Shown here: positions 1 through 9,976 of the stretch, one piece after another
How the letters are laid out: the number at the start of each line of letters is the position of its first letter
How positions within the stretch are numbered: position 1 is the first letter of the stretch
Assembly (NCBI GenBank): GCA_965153355.1
Contig: OZ231127.1
Coordinates: 68,138,001 to 68,202,000, forward strand
Reading direction: 5' to 3'
Source of the DNA: Flaccisagitta enflata
Taxonomy: Eukaryota; Chaetognatha; Sagittoidea; Aphragmophora
DNA length: 64,000 nt
The notes under the pieces: model-generated
What the model was told of the DNA's origin: nothing
What the model saw: the letters and a program-made list of their open reading frames with translations, nothing else
Databases searched by the model: none
Program-made: the position numbers and the translations under genes

Positions 1-2013
1 TTCATAGAAACGCGTTTGAATTTGTCAGATTGGGCAACACGCTACTCAACAGATGACAAACCCATATGTAAGTATGAGAGATTCTTGGATGGGAGAATAT
101 ACGCTCCAGACGGATCCGCTATTCCGTGGAGGAATTTGTTTTCCAGAAAGATGGCGGACGAGGCGACTGACTTCTTTACACGTAAGAGGAACCAGGAAAT
201 GGCGTTTGCAATGGATCCTCGCGAAAAGGTGGTCGACGAGGACAACGGGGTAAAAGAGGACGTGAAAGAGTTGTCGCGTGCGTTGGAGATTAAGCCGAGC
301 AAAGGTCATGAGAGGAAAATGAGTGTATCTGAGATAATAGCGGCATATACACTGAACGACGAACTGGTGGACCATGGTTACGACGAACCTACAGAGGATC
401 CCCAGTTGGACGAAGACTTGACGAAAGATTTCAAGCCGGAAAGATTTAAAGGAAAGAAGCTCGAGTGGGTGAAAGAACTGCAATCTAATGATGACATCAT
501 TGATGAGATAAAGAGACTGATAATTGAAAATGGCAAGGTAGGGAAAACTGAAGCCCTTTCTAGGCCAAAAGAGGTTCAAGCTTTCTTAAGAAACAGATCG
601 TTGTTCAAAATCAATGATGATGGCATATTGATGAGATTGTGGCATACCGATGGAGGTGAAATAACGGCGCTTATAGTGGTAGGCGCAGAGAAGATGAAAG
701 CTATTATAAAAGACACACACTCGGGTATATCATCCCCCAATAAACACGCGGGAAGAAGGCGGACATTTCAATGCCTGATTAAGAGGTACTTTTGTTTCTC
801 ATTACGTAATTTATTAGCTTCTCAGCTTACAAAATGTGCAGTATGCCAACTTAATAAGCATAAAAGAGGAATGGGAAACAAGTCAGGAAATAAGATATCA
901 TTAGAACCAAATGTTTCTGCTGAAATAGATTTGCATGGGCCAATCAATACTGGCTGGGCAAGTAATAGTAATGGCCAAGGTAAATATATATACCTGTACT
1001 GCGACGAGTTCAGTCGGTTCGTGGTCCCAAAAATCCTTTCTTCGACCGCTGATGATCAAATCTTGACGGCATTGATAGAGACGAGGGAAAGGCTTTGTGG
1101 CCTGCCCTATAGAATCCAATGCGATAATGCGATCGCAAGAAAGGGTAGTAAATCATACAAATTCTTAACTGATCTAGGCGTAGAAATAAGCCATGGTTTG
1201 GCTAATTGCTCTCGTTCACAAACAAAAGTTGAAAGGTGCATAGGAACTTTCATGAGGACGTTGACAACCCTACAGACAGAAAACCCCAGTTGGTCATTCC
1301 AAAAGTTGGTATCTGAAACAGCTTTTGTCCAAAACTCAACCGAGTCTATAGCTCTAGGTAATGGTAGTTACTCACCTAAGTCACTTCATTACGTTAATGC
1401 CCCATCAAACTTTCTCCGACATCGTGGTGACCCTAGCGCCAATTCGACTCCGGCGGCGACGGCGGCTAAGGTGGCGTGTGAAAGGACGCGATACTGGGAC
1501 GTTAGGAACTATATGAAAAGGACAAAAATGACCTCAGCTACTGACTATACACGTTTGTTACAACCGGGTGATATTTGTCTGAAGAAACGAACGGTTTTCC
1601 CTTCTCATTCACCTAGGAAATTGTGCTACAAAATTAACTTCGAAATATGGAAAGTAAAGAGCAGAGTAGCAACTAATAGCTATCGGATGACAAATCTGAG
1701 AAATGGTAATGAACTGGTAATAGCTGGTGACATATTAGTGAAGCTAAATAACATTACCCAAGAGGAGGCTTTGGATATGTGCGATGAGATGGAGAGAATC
1801 GCGAATCGAGAGGCAATGGTAACCCGGGCGAAGATTGATGAGGAAGCATCGCACGGGGCGCGTGGCGCGGGCGCGCGACGGCGTAGCGCACGACGGCGCA
1901 ACGCTCGAGAGGAACGCGAAACCCACGAGGAAGTGGAGGATCCCAATCTTGAACGACTTTTTAAGGAAGACGAGCGACCGGTTAAAACGACACGATCCGG
2001 CCGTAATTACTGA
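1..2013 (+). CDS. LTR-retroelement pol C-terminus with integrase (5' partial)
   Basis: The frame is open from base 1, so this is the 3' part of a longer pol gene. Numbering from base 1, there is an HHCC zinc-binding module (H240, H249, C279, C282) and then a DDE integrase core: D310 in a DLHGP context, D375 in CDNA, E411 in KVERC. The D-to-E gap is exactly 35 residues (D,D-35-E). The roughly 200 residues before the module are acidic and charged, and resemble a linker between RNase H and integrase. The last 60 residues are Arg/Glu-rich and end in TRSGRNY, a tail common in metazoan retroelements. No frameshift is visible, so this copy may be young. The family (Ty3/gypsy or BEL/Pao) is not settled. 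It is far from the BEL/Pao copy at 55-61 kb and is not its missing part. Integrase inserts the cDNA copy into the genome. Confidence 0.85.
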   Translation, partial: FIETRLNLSDWATRYSTDDKPICKYERFLDGRIYAPDGSAIPWRNLFSRKMADEATDFFTRKRNQEMAFAMDPREKVVDEDNGVKEDVKELSRALEIKPSKGHERKMSVSEIIAAYTLNDELVDHGYDEPTEDPQLDEDLTKDFKPERFKGKKLEWVKELQSNDDIIDEIKRLIIENGKVGKTEALSRPKEVQAFLRNRSLFKINDDGILMRLWHTDGGEITALIVVGAEKMKAIIKDTHSGISSPNKHAGRRRTFQCLIKRYFCFSLRNLLASQLTKCAVCQLNKHKRGMGNKSGNKISLEPNVSAEIDLHGPINTGWASNSNGQGKYIYLYCDEFSRFVVPKILSSTADDQILTALIETRERLCGLPYRIQCDNAIARKGSKSYKFLTDLGVEISHGLANCSRSQTKVERCIGTFMRTLTTLQTENPSWSFQKLVSETAFVQNSTESIALGNGSYSPKSLHYVNAPSNFLRHRGDPSANSTPAATAAKVACERTRYWDVRNYMKRTKMTSATDYTRLLQPGDICLKKRTVFPSHSPRKLCYKINFEIWKVKSRVATNSYRMTNLRNGNELVIAGDILVKLNNITQEEALDMCDEMERIANREAMVTRAKIDEEASHGARGAGARRRSARRRNAREERETHEEVEDPNLERLFKEDERPVKTTRSGRNY

Positions 2014-2300
2014 TTTAATTTCATTCCTGCATCCCTAACTAATGAATGGCAACTTCAATTTGCCAATTCACTAATGATCTAGCTAAAAAGCAAAATGGTC
2101 ACAATGGCAATTACCTAAATGGGCGACGGAAGATGCAGTTGGTCAACCTCAATGATTTTATTATAGTTAAAATGTTTTTAATCATTGAGGGGTGTCATTT
2201 ATTTTTGACACATCATTTTAAATCTTACACTATGAAAAGACGGAGCCTAACCTAAAGCAATTTTGAAATAAATGAACAACAGAAAATGAAAAAGCTCCAT
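2014..2300. other. AT-rich spacer between convergent ORFs
   Basis: No gene is seen. No clear 3' LTR follows the pol stop codon. The plus strand reads TTTATT at 2157-2162, which is AATAAA on the minus strand and could end a transcript from the minus-strand ORF at 2301-2726. GAAATAAATG near 2263 could serve the plus strand. Confidence 0.4.
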
Positions 2301-2726
2301 TTACACCGAAGTTGAGCGACAGACACGCTCTAGAGAGGCGAGCCTGTCAGAATCGGTCCTGTTGAGGGGCAGGGGACGAGCAGGTGGGAGCACGGGTGGG
2401 GAGTCTGGTAACTCGTATTGCTCCTCGTCCGGCTGTCCGTCACCCCGAGCAAGCATGACCCGGATCCGGCCGACGACATGGAGGAAACCCTCCCATGCAC
2501 GTTCGGCAAGATGCGGACTCTGCTTGATGAGGACGACGGACAGCACGACGAGGGCAATCCCGAGCACGCTGTACCCCACCACATGCCCCCACTCGATCGA
2601 CCCCCCCCCTCCCTGGCTTTCCACCACCTGGCCACTTAGGGTAGTGGTCGGTCCAGTGGTAGAAGGACTGTGGCGGTAGGGGTCAAAGAATGAATGATTA
2701 AACAACCCTTTCATAGCCTCAGTCAT
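2301..2726 (-). CDS. Single-pass membrane protein ORF, function unknown
   Basis: Not recognised. The 141-residue reading has a short polar N-terminus with a Ser/Thr/Gly-rich stretch (residues 18-45), one strong hydrophobic segment at about 48-68 that looks like a transmembrane helix, and a 73-residue tail with basic, acidic and proline-rich patches (SPPVLPP). The frame stays open upstream of the ATG to a fair 3' splice site (tttctcactttag, intron end at 2765-2766), so the ORF may be the last exon of a spliced gene spanning 2301-2764, entered in phase 1. The four-exon gene upstream has no exon ending in phase 1, so the two do not join simply. The layout (short ectodomain end, membrane helix, cytoplasmic tail) resembles the end of an envelope-type or receptor protein, but no family motif is seen. 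It converges with the integrase ORF. Confidence 0.45.
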   Translation of the reverse strand: MTEAMKGLFNHSFFDPYRHSPSTTGPTTTLSGQVVESQGGGGSIEWGHVVGYSVLGIALVVLSVVLIKQSPHLAERAWEGFLHVVGRIRVMLARGDGQPDEEQYELPDSPPVLPPARPLPLNRTDSDRLASLERVCRSTSV

Positions 2727-2764
2727 TTTACCAACAGGATGATTAAACTCAAATTGGTGTAATA

Positions 2765-3400
2765 CTAAAGTGAGAAATGAAAACCCTTAAAAATCAAGAA
2801 AAGTTTTGAACAAATCTGTGACCACCCTTTACAAAAGAAACTAAAGGTGAAAAACCTTAATAAAAGCCCAGAAGAAAATTCCTAACAATGGATAATTTAA
2901 ATTCCGCCGGAAGTCGATTTTAGCGCCTAGAAAACTGGTCATAGAAAAAGCATGAGAATAATAAAGGTAGCTAGCTTTAATTAAACTAGTGAATACCTGT
3001 CAATCTTATTATGCACACTATTGTTGTAACAATGCTGTATAAACTAACTATTTTTTTCTCGTATGACACGTAATGCCGCGACAATTTTTTTTATGTCAAA
3101 TTGTAAATTTAGAACTTTTGATTGTTTTCTACTGAAAATTTTTTTATGTATAATGAAAACGTTAATATAACAGTTTGAAAGGCAATAGGCAAGTGTTTTG
3201 ACGCGTTATTCTTGAAATTGTCTCTTGAAATTGTCTCTTTTCTTTTTAAAAATGCTGTGTTACACTGTCGAAACTCTTACAAATAGTTAGTGAGATGCTT
3301 CATGACCGTGGGGCGCGAATTAGAGGAAATCGGCGGCGGTAAAAGTCATGAGCGGCGAAGAGCGCGAACGCAATTGGCGGGTGTCCGACGACCGCCAGAA
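2765..3400. other. AT-rich non-coding stretch
   Basis: No gene is visible. Composition is AT-rich with several T runs, matching the introns of the minus-strand gene upstream. It probably holds the 3' UTR of the four-exon gene and/or an intron leading to the 2301-2764 exon. Confidence 0.35.
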
Positions 3401-5019
3401 TTACAGCGCAGTGTTGAGCGTGAACGCAGCGTGGGTCGAGGCGCTGTCGGTCTCCGAGGGGTCGGTTGGTCCGACATGCGAGGCGTCACTCACGTGGGCG
3501 GTAGCAGCTGGCGCGAGGGCGAGGTCGTCAGTATCCCCGTCACCCCCAGTCCTGTTCATATTTAGAAGAAAAAGAGAATTTTTTTAGTCAATGATGTAGT
3601 ATGGTATTCATTTGATTAAAAGTATTGTAAATTTTTTTCTCTAAATCTGTTCGCGTGCCGTTATGTAAAACAATTTCCAACATAAAATATATATAAAACC
3701 GAGTTGTTTATAATATTATACATAAAGTGATCACTATAAACATAAACAATATAAAACTGAGTACTCAACAAAATTATATTTATATTGTAATTCAATTGCA
3801 ATACTTAAATGGCAATGTTGGAAATTGTTACTGGCAAATTTATTGAATTGACTATGAACATAGGCATAGCACAACTCGTTGAAATATCATTACTTATACG
3901 TCGACAACAAGCAGTCAATTCCAAGAAACCATTCGTCGAAGCTTCAACAAAGACAAAAATCAACAACATATCATCGGGCAAAAACAAACAAATTGAAGCT
4001 ATCAGTAAACAAACAAGCATAAAACATGCAATATAGTGCACAAATATCAAATTCGACGACATAACCATAAGCCAGAGATGCCTACAAATATAAAAACTTT
4101 AGCCATTTAAGAAAACAGATCTCACCATCGCCTTACCTGGCCGTATGGGTCACGTTGAGGAAGTGAGTCTGAGGAGCAGTGGCCGCGGTAGAAGGAAGCG
4201 CGGGCGCGAGAGTAGCGGCGGGAGTGGCGCAAACGCTGCGCGTGCAATAGCACGCGAGGCCGAGACTCGTGATGAGGATGTGGAGGACGATGAGAGCGAT
4301 GGAAGCGGCGTCCAATTCTTCGACCAAGTCGACGTTTTGGTGAATTTCCTCCTTCACAAAATCGCGAGTGAGATCACTTCCGGCGGGTAAGCACCTCGTC
4401 ATCGACGGACGACGATGGTGCACCATGGCGTAGAGCAGCAAAACGCAAGGAGGTCCTGCGGGCCTGCCGAGGGGAATAACAACAGGAATATAATATATTA
4501 GGCCGTATAATGGGCATGATATTCGGCTAAATACGACCCTACAAAATTTACGGGCATGCGCAACGGATTTTATCTGGCTTGTAAATCTTGTAATAGTCAA
4601 ATGTCATACGTGCACAAAAGTTTAAAATTGGAAATATGCAAAGGAATAGACTACTTACTGATAGCCGACTCGATTGAAAAAGGTCGCCAAATCATTTTGG
4701 AAAAGCGGCGTGATATCAACGGTGTTTTCTTGGGCCCAACGCTTGACATCGTCTTTGAGACCATCGGTCTGAGAAAGTAGAAAGAGAAATAATGAATAAG
4801 GAGAATTGGACTTGGCAAAGCGTGGGTTCAGGGAAGAATGATATACGCAGGCGCTCGTTAGAGAAATTAAAAATGAGACCGAATAATTGAAACGTAAAGT
4901 AATTAAATGATGATTAGCGACCGAAAACACACCTGGCTAATTGTTTGTAGCCCCGGCGCCTTCCAAAGTGGAGCGGCGTACGTGGCGGCGAAGATTGGCA
5001 ATAACCAAATGAGCAACAT
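3401..5019 (-). CDS. Four-exon gene for a signal-peptide, single-TM protein (224 aa)
   Basis: Not recognised. The model comes from splice sites on the minus strand: exon 1 5019-4933, exon 2 4768-4659, exon 3 4463-4137, exon 4 3551-3401. Donors read CAG|GTGTGT, CA|GTAAGT and CAG|GTAAGG. Acceptors are pyrimidine-rich and end in CAG (ctttctcag, cctcggcag, atgaacag). Phases 0, 2 and 2 all match, giving 675 nt with one terminal stop. The ATG has A at -3. Residues 1-15 are a typical signal peptide (MLLIWLLPIF...). The mature part is short, with Cys at about 72 and 90. One transmembrane helix lies at about 118-138. The tail is Ala/Thr/Pro/Asp/Ser-rich, with an acidic patch after residue 175. Exons are GC-rich and introns AT-rich. 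A second strong donor (CAC|GTGAGT) lies inside exon 4, so an alternative 3' end is possible. It is likely a type I surface protein; partner and role are unknown. Confidence 0.62.
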
Positions 5020-5779
5020 CTTTCATCTGGGTCCGGCGATCGATTTATCTCAAAAAGTCGACGAAGAAAAGGGAAATTGAGAAGAAATTCGGAAATCGAG
5101 GAGACGCATTGAATATTGTTCACTGAATTTGTTCGTATGTTCCTCTTTTCTGTTGCACTTTTTTGAATGTTTACATTAATTTTGTCCATGTTTATTCGTT
5201 CTATTCCGGTTGACTTCTAAAATTTTGTTTTGGTTAATAAATGTTCGAACCGAGGGAAAAGTGATTTCGAGGTTCAATTTTTTCTCTCTGAAATCCCTTT
5301 TAGTAAGGAGGGGGGAGTCATGGATTGGCGGATCGTGGTCAGAGTCGACCTTGCTCCGGCAATCCTGAGAAAGGAATTTCAATGGTCAGTTGAAATTCCT
5401 CTTCTCCAAATAGCTCTTCCTTCCCCGAAGGTCAGGAAACGCGATTTGAGAGAGAAGAAAAGAGAAGAAAATCACTTCTCCGCCGAGAGAGAACCTGATA
5501 TTCATACACCCAGACTCTTTTCTTAGGAGAGAGGTGTTCCTCTCTCCACCCCCCTTACGCCACCAGGGATGGGCTTATGCCCTGACTTGACAAAGGTTAA
5601 CAATTTTACTTTTAGACAATCTTTTATATACTAGGACTCTACCTATTGTCAGTAGTTTATAGAAACTTGATTCTCAAGAAAAAAACATTGATACAAATTT
5701 CCATAATATTGACACATGCCATTCTTCTTCCTTTTCATATCAAAAAATCTAAAACAATCGAATGGACATGAACTCATAG

Positions 5780-5818
<39 letters not shown>

Positions 5819-6301
5819 TCTTTGCATCATAAAGACACATGAAATCCCTGCTGGTTTATGAAAAATTTTACCGAAAAAAACAAACAAACAAACAAACAAA
5901 CAAACAAACAAACAAACAAACAAACAAACAAACAAACACAAACAAACAAAAACAAACCAAAAACCAAATCGTGGCTTTACCTCTGATATGAAACCAAGAA
6001 TAAAGAGAAGAAAGTCACCAATAGAGACAGAGATATTCAACTGGTTTTAAAGTCTTTTTAGTGCTACCACATAAATGGACAATTATTCGTAATCCTCGAA
6101 TCCCGGAAAACAAGCGACATTGAAACTATCTTTAAGGAAAACTGTTCAAAGGCTAAGTCTTGTCTTATGTCAATTAATGAATAATAAATTTCGTAAATGC
6201 AGATAAGGACCCAGACTGCGTTCCTAAAGGTGCCTCGAGTGAGTTAAACATTTGACACTTTATCATCGGTATTTTATACTAAATCAAAGTTACGCCAACA
6301 A
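5020..6301. other. Upstream/intergenic region with poly(A) and (CAAA)n
   Basis: No coding sequence is supported. The part next to 5020 is probably the 5' flank of the minus-strand four-exon gene. A run of about 35 A lies at 5780-5814 and a (CAAA)n tract at 5881-5958. The segment before 6302 is the 5' flank of the zinc-finger ORF; its frame is open only from about 6248. Confidence 0.4.
5881..5958. repeat. (CAAA)n microsatellite
   Basis: Tetranucleotide run with slight decay at its 3' end (caaa interrupted by cacaaa). A separate poly(A) tract lies 70 bp upstream. Confidence 0.95.
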
Positions 6302-7921
6302 ATGATGGCACATACTGAGATGAAATGGTTTACATGCGACACTTGTTCATCGACGTTCTCTTCATCAGCAAACTTGGAAAACCATACGAGAATCCACACA
6401 GGTGAAAAACCGTTTCAATGCGATCTCTGCCCATTTGCTACTCGCCAAAAAATCAACCTTAAAAGACACGTGAGGACTCACACTGGTGAGAAACCTTATA
6501 AATGTGACTTATGTTCATCTGCATTTCCTGAAAAATCGAAGTTGAACTCACACATGAAGGCCCACACTGGGGAAAAGCCATTTGAATGTGACGCTTGCCC
6601 ATCGACCTTTTCAGGTCAAAGTGAGATAAAAGCCCACAAAAGGATCCACACGGAAGAAAAACCCTTTCAATGCGATTTGTGCCCATTTGCTTTTCGCTAT
6701 AAGTCAACGTTAATAAGGCACAAGATGACACACACTGATTGTCAAGCTGCATGCACTTCTTCAAGTGATTTAAAAAAGCACAGTAGTACCTACAAGGAAG
6801 AAAACCTGTTTCAATGCAATTTGTGTCAATTTGCTTGCTGCTCCAACTCTGCCTTATCGAGACACAAAAAGACTCACACTGGGGAAAAGGCCTATAGATG
6901 TGATGTTTGTCCAGGTGCATTCACTTCTTTAAGACATCTGAAAACTCACAGGAGGAGCCACAAGGGAGAAAAGCCTTACAAATGCGATAATTGTCAATCT
7001 ACATTTACTCAATTAAGTAATCTGAAAACACACCAGATGACCCACTCAGGAAAAAAAATGTTCCAATGCAAAACATGTCCATATGCGTCAAATTCCAAAC
7101 CTTCCTTGGTATGTCATATTAGGACTCACACTGGGGAAAAGCCTTTCAAATGCGATACTTGCCCATCAGCATTTGCTCAAAACATAACATTAATAAGACA
7201 TATGAGGACCCACACTAGAGAGAAGCCACACAAATGCGACGCATGTCCAGCTGCATTTGCTCGGAAAGGTAACTTAAAAACACACATGGAGATCCACACT
7301 GAAGAAAAACAATTTCAATGTGATGTCTGCCCCTATGCTTGCCGCAAAAAGACTCAGTTATTAGTACACAAGAGGACTCACACAGGGGAAAGGCCTTACA
7401 AATGCGATTCTTGTCCATCTGCATTCGCTCATTCATACAGTTTGAAAAACCACAAAAAGATCCACACTGGAGAAAAGCCATTTAAATGCGATGATTGCCC
7501 ATCCGCATTTGCCCGATTAGGCGACATGAAAATTCACAAGAAGACCCACACTAAAGAAAAACCATATAAATGTGTCAAGTGCCCCTTGGCATTTTCTAGA
7601 GAAAACTATTTGAAAACACATATGACTATCCACACCGGAGAAAGACCATTTCAATGCGATATGTGTCCAAAATCTTTTCGCCTTAAGTTTGACTTAGCTG
7701 CACACAAGAGGACACACACTGGGGAAAAACCTTTTAAATGTAATGATTGCCCATCAGCATTTTCACAAAAATCTAATCTAAAGAAACATGAGAAGACCCA
7801 CATAATGATCCACACAGGAGAAAAACCTTTTCGATGTGATAAGTGCCAATATGCTTGTCGCTACAAGTCTGACTTGACAACGCACATGAGGATCCACACC
7901 AAAGAAGAACCTTACAAATGA
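6302..7921 (+). CDS. C2H2 zinc-finger protein, 18 fingers
   Basis: The 539-residue ORF is almost entirely C2H2 fingers (C-x2-C-x12-H-x3-H) joined by TGEKP-type linkers. Eighteen intact fingers are readable. One more, after finger 5, is degraded (ACTSSSDLKKHSSTY). Finger 17 has a four-residue insert (HIMIHTGEKP). Many fingers share the CPSAF signature also seen in the other arrays here, so all belong to one lineage-specific family. Such proteins usually bind DNA in the nucleus; no KRAB, BTB, ZAD or SCAN domain precedes the array. The stop at 7919-7921 replaces the first Cys codon of a further finger: YK-TGA is followed in frame by DVCSHAF. The original array was therefore longer. The ATG at 6302 sits two codons into open frame, and upstream exons are possible. 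Confidence 0.8.
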   Translation: MMAHTEMKWFTCDTCSSTFSSSANLENHTRIHTGEKPFQCDLCPFATRQKINLKRHVRTHTGEKPYKCDLCSSAFPEKSKLNSHMKAHTGEKPFECDACPSTFSGQSEIKAHKRIHTEEKPFQCDLCPFAFRYKSTLIRHKMTHTDCQAACTSSSDLKKHSSTYKEENLFQCNLCQFACCSNSALSRHKKTHTGEKAYRCDVCPGAFTSLRHLKTHRRSHKGEKPYKCDNCQSTFTQLSNLKTHQMTHSGKKMFQCKTCPYASNSKPSLVCHIRTHTGEKPFKCDTCPSAFAQNITLIRHMRTHTREKPHKCDACPAAFARKGNLKTHMEIHTEEKQFQCDVCPYACRKKTQLLVHKRTHTGERPYKCDSCPSAFAHSYSLKNHKKIHTGEKPFKCDDCPSAFARLGDMKIHKKTHTKEKPYKCVKCPLAFSRENYLKTHMTIHTGERPFQCDMCPKSFRLKFDLAAHKRTHTGEKPFKCNDCPSAFSQKSNLKKHEKTHIMIHTGEKPFRCDKCQYACRYKSDLTTHMRIHTKEEPYK

Positions 7922-8020
7922 GACGTTTGTTCACATGCATTTCTCCAAAAATCTACGCTGAATTCATACCGGAGAAAAACCATATGAAATGAAATGAAAT
8001 GAAGGTACAATAGACTATAA

Positions 8021-8315
8021 GCAACAAAAATTGTAACAATGTCTTCACGACGCTATGCACCAAATATCCCTTCATCCCACGTCTTTTACAATAATGTGAC
8101 GTGAAGTAAAGAGCTTTTTTTTCAAGTGTAAATGTGACGTAAATGTGACGTAAATGACGTAAACGTAAATGTGTAACAAAAAAATTGTAACAATGTCTTC
8201 ACGACGCTATGCACCAAATATCCCTTCATCCCACGTCTTTTACAATAATGTGACGAGAAGTAAAGAGCTTTATTTTCAGGTGTAAATGTGACGTAAATTT
8301 GACGTAAATGTGACG
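8021..8315 (+). repeat. Direct tandem duplication, about 150-bp unit, two copies
   Basis: Two near-identical copies start at about 8023 and 8176, both containing attgtaacaatgtcttcacg. They are separated by short gtaaatgtgacg repeats. They lie just downstream of the zinc-finger ORF. Confidence 0.85.
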
Positions 8316-8756
8316 TCCATATACATTCTCTTGATCACTTAAAAACCCGCAAAATACCGGGTAATCATTTGCAAAAAAACTGTGATTAAACTCGAGGTTA
8401 TTTGGGGTTGCACGAAGTTGCTCGGATTGCTCGGAGTTGCCTCAAGGTTGATGTTATTGTTTATTTTAGTGAAGTGAAGTATGAAGTCATTTTTGCAAAC
8501 AATGGAACTCTGAGCACTCCAAACTGGATAGTCTCAACTCGGATAACTTTTGTGCCATTGCAGCCAACACTTTAGAAAGGCTATTTGAGCGTGATGTTTG
8601 CTGGCTTAGAAAAACACAAGAAGAGGAATCAAACTTAGGGAAAACCAACAGCCATCAACATTCGCTTAACGGATTAACTTGAAGAGACAAATGAAAATAT
8701 CATGAAAAGATATTTGGAGAGCCACTCCACTGCTGTAGCCTTATTTGATTTTCTAT

Positions 8757-8990
8757 TTTTAGTCACGTGCTACGCGACTCTACACCCCGTTCTGTCTGTC
8801 CGTCCGTCCGTCCATCCGTCGGTTGGTTGGTTGGTCGGTCCCGGTCGGTCAGTCGGTCCCTATTTTAGTGTTTCAGCGTTTTTGAGCGTTTTGAGCTCAC
8901 TGCTCCTGCCCAAATGCTCCGGTGACCTTCTCCATCACTGCCCCTGCCCACCCGCACGCGACAAGGGTAGCTGTGTATCCGGCCTTGTTA
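8757..8990 (+). mobile_element. Hairpin/GTCC-repeat element (HINE/mini-me-like), family 1
   Basis: Starts with a T-tract and the hairpin AGTCACGT-gct-ACGCGACT, then ACTCTACACCCCG, a (GTCC/GTTG/GTCG)n tract, a body with CTGCTCCTGCCCA, and ends GTGTATCCGGCCTTGTT. Related copies lie at 11416, 24296(-), 34005, 50284(-), 51680(-), 61590(-), 62343(-) and 63295. The T-tract, conserved core and (GTCY)n match the published mini-me/DINE-1 layout. The class assignment is inference. Confidence 0.7.
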
Positions 8991-9077
8991 TGCATACATT
9001 ATGTATGAAAAGTGGAACAATATCCCTCACTTTACCCAAACTGAAATGAATGGAAGAGGGCCCTGTGAACCCTCACT

Positions 9078-9262
9078 GACTATTTAATACGCACACCACG
9101 CCTAGTTTTCCGTAAAACAGAATCTGAAAAATATTCCTCTCCATGACACATGTGTATACTTCTCATACATGTGTACACTGACTATTTAATACGCGCACCA
9201 CTCCTAGTTTTCCATAAAACAGAATCTGAAAAATATTCCTCTCCATGACACATGTGTATACT
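9078..9262 (+). repeat. Tandem duplication, about 105-bp unit
   Basis: The stretch from tatttaatacgc to catgtgtatactt is repeated almost exactly (starts near 9080 and 9184), with a few substitutions. Confidence 0.8.
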
Positions 9263-9497
9263 TCACGCCTTCCACACTCGTTATTTCTTGGCCTTGTAAC
9301 TGTGACTATGACCCGCCTATACTACTAACACGCATTTCTGTCAAAATTTCCGTTTCCATTTTCATCTATTTCAATGAGTTATCAAGGCCGCTGGTATGCA
9401 ACGAATCTTCACGCATTAAAAGGAAAGATAAACTAAATTGCGATGGAAAATGGCATATCCAAGAAAAAGTCAACCTATACGTATAACAAGAAATTCA

Positions 9498-9627
<130 letters not shown>

Positions 9628-9676
9628 AACAATTTGAACTGAACAATTTTTTTTCATAAGAACCTTGTTCAGATCA

Positions 9677-9976
9677 CAGTCAGTGGACAAAACACTATAG
9701 GTATATATATCATACCACTTGCTTCAATCCAACATACTGCGCAAAAACAAAATATTTTATGCGACAATTAGTTGCTCATGTTACAGCCGGCTGTAACAAA
9801 CAAAATATTATGTTGTTAGAATTACAGCCGGTTGTAATGCTACATTTTTTAAAACACTACAGCCGGGTGTTATTTAAACTACAGGTTGTTGCATACAATA
9901 TTTTGTTTACTATCAGCATGTTGGATCAAAACTAACTGTATGATATATATACCTATAATGTTTTGTCCACTGACTG
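9677..9976. mobile_element. 300-bp MITE with about 38-bp terminal inverted repeats
   Basis: Both ends carry inverted copies of CAGTCAGTGGACAAAACA followed by a TATAGGTATATATATCATAC block. The element is flanked by ATCA on each side (9673-9676 and 9977-9980), a likely 4-bp target duplication. The interior has three near-palindromic acagccggctgt motifs and no ORF. It sits inside another repeat: the flank atcaaagctcgaaatt also occurs near 53425. Confidence 0.8.

Noticed and set aside
2301-5019. Single gene joining the 2301-2764 exon to the four-exon gene
   Set aside because: No exon of the upstream gene ends in the phase the 2764 acceptor needs; every direct join meets a stop quickly.
8701-9049. 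115-residue ORF over a family 1 element
   Set aside because: Protein is the translation of the hairpin element and GTCC repeats; the same holds for frames at 36848, 50240, 62343 and 63310.
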